DNA of 35,360 nucleotides from Clostridiales bacterium (GTDB lineage Bacteria; Bacillota; Clostridia; Oscillospirales; Acutalibacteraceae): assembly GCA_012839705.1 (NCBI GenBank), contig DUMT01000010.1, positions 1-35,360 on the forward strand, in the 5' to 3' direction. Positions 32,855 through 35,360 of this stretch are shown piece by piece (position 1 is the first letter of the stretch; each line of letters begins with the position of its first letter). A program made the position numbers and the translations under genes. A model generated the notes under the pieces. It did no database searches and was not told the DNA's origin. It was given only the letters and a program-made list of their open reading frames with translations.

Positions 32855-33331
32855 TTAATGAAGCCCGGTTGGACCCTTTACCTCCAAGTGGTTTTTATTG
32901 ACTTCAGAATTCTCGTTTTCCAGTGCCCTGACGGAGATAAAAATATCATGAGCCGACGCCATATCCGAATTTATGTCAAGGGTGTAATGGAAATAAATCT
33001 CGCCGCCCTTTTCAGAAAGCTGGCTGTCTATCTCGCTGGTGTAAACCCCCATCATAATATTTCCGTATCCTGTGTCGTAATTGCAGACGGTGCGACGCCC
33101 TTTCTCCAAAATCATCAGGGAATTCATGGAGCCTACCCGTTCAAGGGTAATCGAATTGGGGTTCACCACCATGGAGGTCGTAACCCCCTCCATGCCTGTT
33201 GCCTCGCTTTCGGCATAGGTCAGGCGGTAACCCTCCGCCGTATCCTCCATAGTCCCCTCGGTACTGAATTCCACCGCCTGGCTGTCTCCGTCAACATATT
33301 GTATGCCTTTTATAGAAATCCACACGTTCAT
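32855..33331 (-). CDS. DUF1934 (YwiB-like) beta-barrel protein
   Basis: The 158-residue product is rich in beta strands and lacks a signal peptide or membrane segment. It contains the DUF1934 pattern: MNVWISIKGIQYVDGDSQAV, EGYRLTYAESEATGMEGVTT, the strand SITLERVGSMNSLMILEKGR, and GGEIYFHYTLDINSDMASAH. In Bacillus the relative YwiB also precedes argS. The function is unknown. GAGGG lies before the ATG. Confidence 0.88.
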   Translation of the reverse strand: MNVWISIKGIQYVDGDSQAVEFSTEGTMEDTAEGYRLTYAESEATGMEGVTTSMVVNPNSITLERVGSMNSLMILEKGRRTVCNYDTGYGNIMMGVYTSEIDSQLSEKGGEIYFHYTLDINSDMASAHDIFISVRALENENSEVNKNHLEVKGPTGLH

Positions 33332-33368
33332 TTACAAACCCTCTGTGCCAGTTAAAGTAGTTTTATAT

Positions 33369-34202
33369 TCAGCAAATAGAGCCGGTTATCTGCTCTATAT
33401 CCACTTTGCAGACCGAATCGTCAATCTCCTGCCCCAAAAACATGCTGGCGACTTTTGAAAAATCGCCGGGGCGGTCGCTGACATAAAACTTCAGCTCTCC
33501 CTTTTTCCCGCCCGGGGCCAGCATATCCCGTGACTTTAAATACTCGGCGCAGTATGATGCGGTAGCCTGCCCCGAATCTATCAAAGCCACATTTGGGCCA
33601 AGAATCCCGCCAATTACAGGCGCCAGCAAAGGATAATGTGTGCAGCCAAGAAGCAGGGTGTCTATGCCCTCCTCTTTCATCGGCTGCAGATACCTTTCCG
33701 CTGTAAGCCTTGTGATTTCATCATCGGTATCTATCCAGCCGTTTTCCACAAGGGGCACAAAAAGGGGGCAAGCCTGCTGAAACACCTTCGCCCCAGGCTC
33801 CAGCTTTTCAATAGCAGCTTTAAAGGAGCCGGAATTTATAGTGGCAGAGGTTCCCGCAACGCCAATCCTTTTGGAACCGGAAGCCTTTACCGCAGCCAGT
33901 GCGGCAGGCTCCACAACCCCCACCGCAGGTACGGGCAGGCAGCTTAACACATGGGCCGCCACCGAGCTTACCGTTCCGCAGGCGGCGATAATGAATTTTA
34001 CTCCCTTGCCTATCAGGAACCGGCAGTCCTGTGCCGCGTATTTTTCAATGGTTTCGGGGCTTCTCGTGCCATAAGGCACCCTGCCTGTATCCCCGAAATA
34101 TATTATATCCTCGCAGGGAAGCTGACGCATCAGTTGCCTTACTACGGTCAATCCCCCAAGGCCGGAATCAAATACTCCAATTGGCCTGTCATCCACCGTC
34201 AT
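33369..34202 (-). CDS. murI: Glutamate racemase
   Basis: Glutamate racemase makes D-glutamate for peptidoglycan. The 277-residue product has IGVFDSGLGGLTVVRQL with the catalytic-site Asp, the first catalytic Cys75 in AACGTVSS and the second, Cys186, in LLGCTHYPLL. The usual first motif is ACNTAS; here Asn is replaced by Gly76, a variant I associate with some clostridial relatives. Length is typical. The start is ATG 34202 with GGGGAGG immediately upstream. Confidence 0.95.
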   Translation of the reverse strand: MTVDDRPIGVFDSGLGGLTVVRQLMRQLPCEDIIYFGDTGRVPYGTRSPETIEKYAAQDCRFLIGKGVKFIIAACGTVSSVAAHVLSCLPVPAVGVVEPAALAAVKASGSKRIGVAGTSATINSGSFKAAIEKLEPGAKVFQQACPLFVPLVENGWIDTDDEITRLTAERYLQPMKEEGIDTLLLGCTHYPLLAPVIGGILGPNVALIDSGQATASYCAEYLKSRDMLAPGGKKGELKFYVSDRPGDFSKVASMFLGQEIDDSVCKVDIEQITGSIC

Positions 34203-34267
34203 TACCTCCCCTGCAAGCTGTTTACTGAATTATTGCCAGTTTGCCGGCTTAAATCCGGCAGTAAATA

Positions 34268-34296
34268 ATATTACCATATTAATACCATGATAGCAA
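34268..34296 (-). promoter_or_regulatory. Possible promoter of murI-DUF1934-argS
   Basis: TTGCTA (34291-34296) and TAATAT (34268-34273) are spaced by 17 bases on the minus strand. A small hairpin TGCCGG / CCGGCA (34242-34260) would lie at the start of the leader. Confidence 0.45.
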
Positions 34297-34385
34297 TACA
34301 AGTTTCACAATTGGAATCCTATTTGTCTGTTTGCAATAATAACTGGTTGAAGTAATTCAAAATTAGGGTTATATTAGTTAATAGG

Positions 34386-34781
34386 CTATACCAGCCGGGA
34401 ATAGGCTTTATTAAGAAGGCTGTTTTTGTTTACGGCAAACCTTTCATGGGTGCCTTCACCGATAAGCCCCGCCTGGTCCCAGGCGGTAACCTTGAATAAA
34501 AACCTCCTGCCGTCGGTTTCAAGGACTTCAGCCTCAGCCCTGACAACTGCCCCCTGGGGGCTCGGGTTAACATGCTTTATATTGACAGCGGTGCCCACGG
34601 TAGTAAACCCCTCCTCCAGGTACTGCTGCACCAGCAGCATGGCGGTGTTCTCCATCAGTGCAATCATGGAAGGGGTCGCGAACACGTCCAGCGTGCCGCT
34701 CCTGACTGTGCTGGCAAGAAGGTCCGGGGTTACCGTCCAATACTGTTCAAATTTTTTCCCTATAAGTTTTTGAAAATCCAT
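34386..34781 (-). CDS. FlK-like hotdog thioesterase
   Basis: The 131-residue product is a hotdog-fold protein of the family that includes fluoroacetyl-CoA thioesterase FlK. Residues matching its catalytic triad are visible: Thr36 (FATPSM), Glu44 (ALMENTAM) and His70 (IKHVNPSPQG). The rest (VRAEAEVLETDGRRFLFKVT, GTHERFAV) also fits. Most members act on other acyl-CoAs or are uncharacterised; no fluoroacetate pathway is suggested. It reads divergently from the gene at 34839 and lies upstream of murI. Confidence 0.88.
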   Translation of the reverse strand: MDFQKLIGKKFEQYWTVTPDLLASTVRSGTLDVFATPSMIALMENTAMLLVQQYLEEGFTTVGTAVNIKHVNPSPQGAVVRAEAEVLETDGRRFLFKVTAWDQAGLIGEGTHERFAVNKNSLLNKAYSRLV

Positions 34782-34838
34782 TTTGTGTCAATCCTTTATA
34801 TATAGTTTTTTTAACATGTTTAACAAGGGTGTGAAAGC

Positions 34839-35360
34839 TTGAGAAAAGACATCCGCCGGATTCACTTTATCGACGAGGTACGGGGTTTTGATATAATACT
34901 GATGGTTTTCTTTCATATGTTTTATACCGCTGGTTATATTTTTGGGCTTGAATGGGGCAAAATCCTGTTCTGGTTTTTCCAGCCTGTGGAGCCCTTTTTC
35001 GCCGGCATATTCATATTTATATGCGGGATATCCTGCCGCCTTTCCAGAAACAACTTAAAGCGGGGCGGGATACTCCTGGCTATTGCCCTGTTGCTCACGC
35101 TGGGTTTATGGATTTTCATGCGGGACGAGATAGTAACCTTCGGTATACTGCATTTCCTTGCGGTGGCAATACTTTTGTTTGCGCTGCTGCGCCCCGCCCT
35201 TGACAGAGTCCCCCCCATTGCCGGAATTGTCGCCTGCGCTGTGTTAATGCTTTTTACCTGGTGGGTGCCTTATTACAACGGGAGTATAATCGGGATAAAA
35301 GGGGTTTTAAGTTGGGAAATACCGGTGCAGTTTAAAAAGTGGTGGCTGTTCCCCCTGGGG
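34839..35360 (+). CDS. DUF1624/heparan-alpha-glucosaminide N-acetyltransferase-like membrane protein (3' end cut off)
   Basis: An open frame runs from TTG 34839 to the window end without a stop (174 codons). It begins LRKDIRRIHFIDEVRGFDII, then MVFFHMFYTAGYIFG, FFAGIFIFICGISCRLSRNN and several membrane segments. The RGF-type start and the His in the first membrane helix match the DUF1624/HGSNAT-like acyltransferase family, which moves acyl groups across membranes onto sugars. AAGGGTG lies 8 bases before the TTG. The family assignment is fair; the substrate is unknown. Confidence 0.75.
   Translation, partial: MRKDIRRIHFIDEVRGFDIILMVFFHMFYTAGYIFGLEWGKILFWFFQPVEPFFAGIFIFICGISCRLSRNNLKRGGILLAIALLLTLGLWIFMRDEIVTFGILHFLAVAILLFALLRPALDRVPPIAGIVACAVLMLFTWWVPYYNGSIIGIKGVLSWEIPVQFKKWWLFPLG

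Noticed and set aside
1-35360. Mobile elements, CRISPR arrays, tRNA or rRNA genes
   Set aside because: No transposase, integrase, regular repeat-spacer array, tRNA-like cloverleaf or rRNA stretch was recognised by reading; a tRNAscan and repeat search would settle it.

Overview
The window is chromosomal DNA from a spore-forming, low-to-moderate GC Firmicute of the class Clostridia, probably near the Oscillospiraceae/Ruminococcaceae. This inference rests on five things: a KOW-domain gene between map and infA, zinc (C+) forms of S4, S14 and L36, a CD1247-type gene after efp, a YtvI sporulation membrane protein, and the frequent use of TTG/GTG starts with strong AGGAGG-type ribosome binding sites. 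No tRNA, rRNA, CRISPR array, transposase, integrase or prophage gene was seen, and codon use looks even throughout.

Positions 1-15902 (minus strand) hold one uninterrupted S10-spc-alpha superoperon: rpsJ, rplC, rplD, rplW, rplB, rpsS, rplV, rpsC, rplP, rpmC, rpsQ, rplN, rplX, rplE, rpsN, rpsH, rplF, rplR, rpsE, rpmD, rplO, secY, adk, map, a KOW gene, infA, rpmJ, rpsM, rpsK, rpsD, rpoA and rplQ (cut by the window edge). It makes ribosomal proteins, the translocon pore, the RNA polymerase alpha subunit, IF-1, adenylate kinase and methionine aminopeptidase together. A good sigma-A promoter lies about 340 bases before rpsJ. The leader between them is structured and ends in an attenuator-like hairpin with a U-run. 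Nearly every longer spacer inside the operon also carries a hairpin.

Positions 16464-17600 hold queT, a queuosine-precursor ECF transporter component. It has its own promoter, a terminator and, most notably, a preQ1-I-type riboswitch whose tail runs into the ribosome binding site. Divergent from it is rpsU (S21), with a consensus promoter and terminator.

Positions 17732-22041 (plus strand) carry yqeG (HAD phosphatase), an endonuclease-IV-like TIM-barrel gene, aroQ, an M24B aminopeptidase, efp and a CD1247-type zinc-ribbon gene. Positions 22217-23549 (minus) are an ECF sigma factor overlapping a membrane-anchored putative anti-sigma gene. Positions 23726-27753 (minus) form a threonine/aspartate-family cluster in the order ACT-domain regulator, hom, thrB, lysC.

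Positions 28057-31059 (plus) carry ytvI, with a 10-bp palindrome over its -35 box. They then hold a redox module: an HxlR regulator, a thioredoxin reductase-like flavoprotein lacking the NADPH-binding signatures, and thioredoxin. Positions 31128-34781 (minus) carry argS, a DUF1934 gene, murI and a FlK-like thioesterase. A divergent DUF1624-type membrane acyltransferase gene begins at 34839 and runs off the end.

The most interesting points are the preQ1 riboswitch, the S10 leader and internal operon RNA structures, the pyridine-nucleotide-independent-looking thioredoxin reductase with its HxlR partner, and the nested hairpin between efp and the CD1247 gene. Most of the window is conserved housekeeping DNA. 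I did not find a clearly new multi-gene system.
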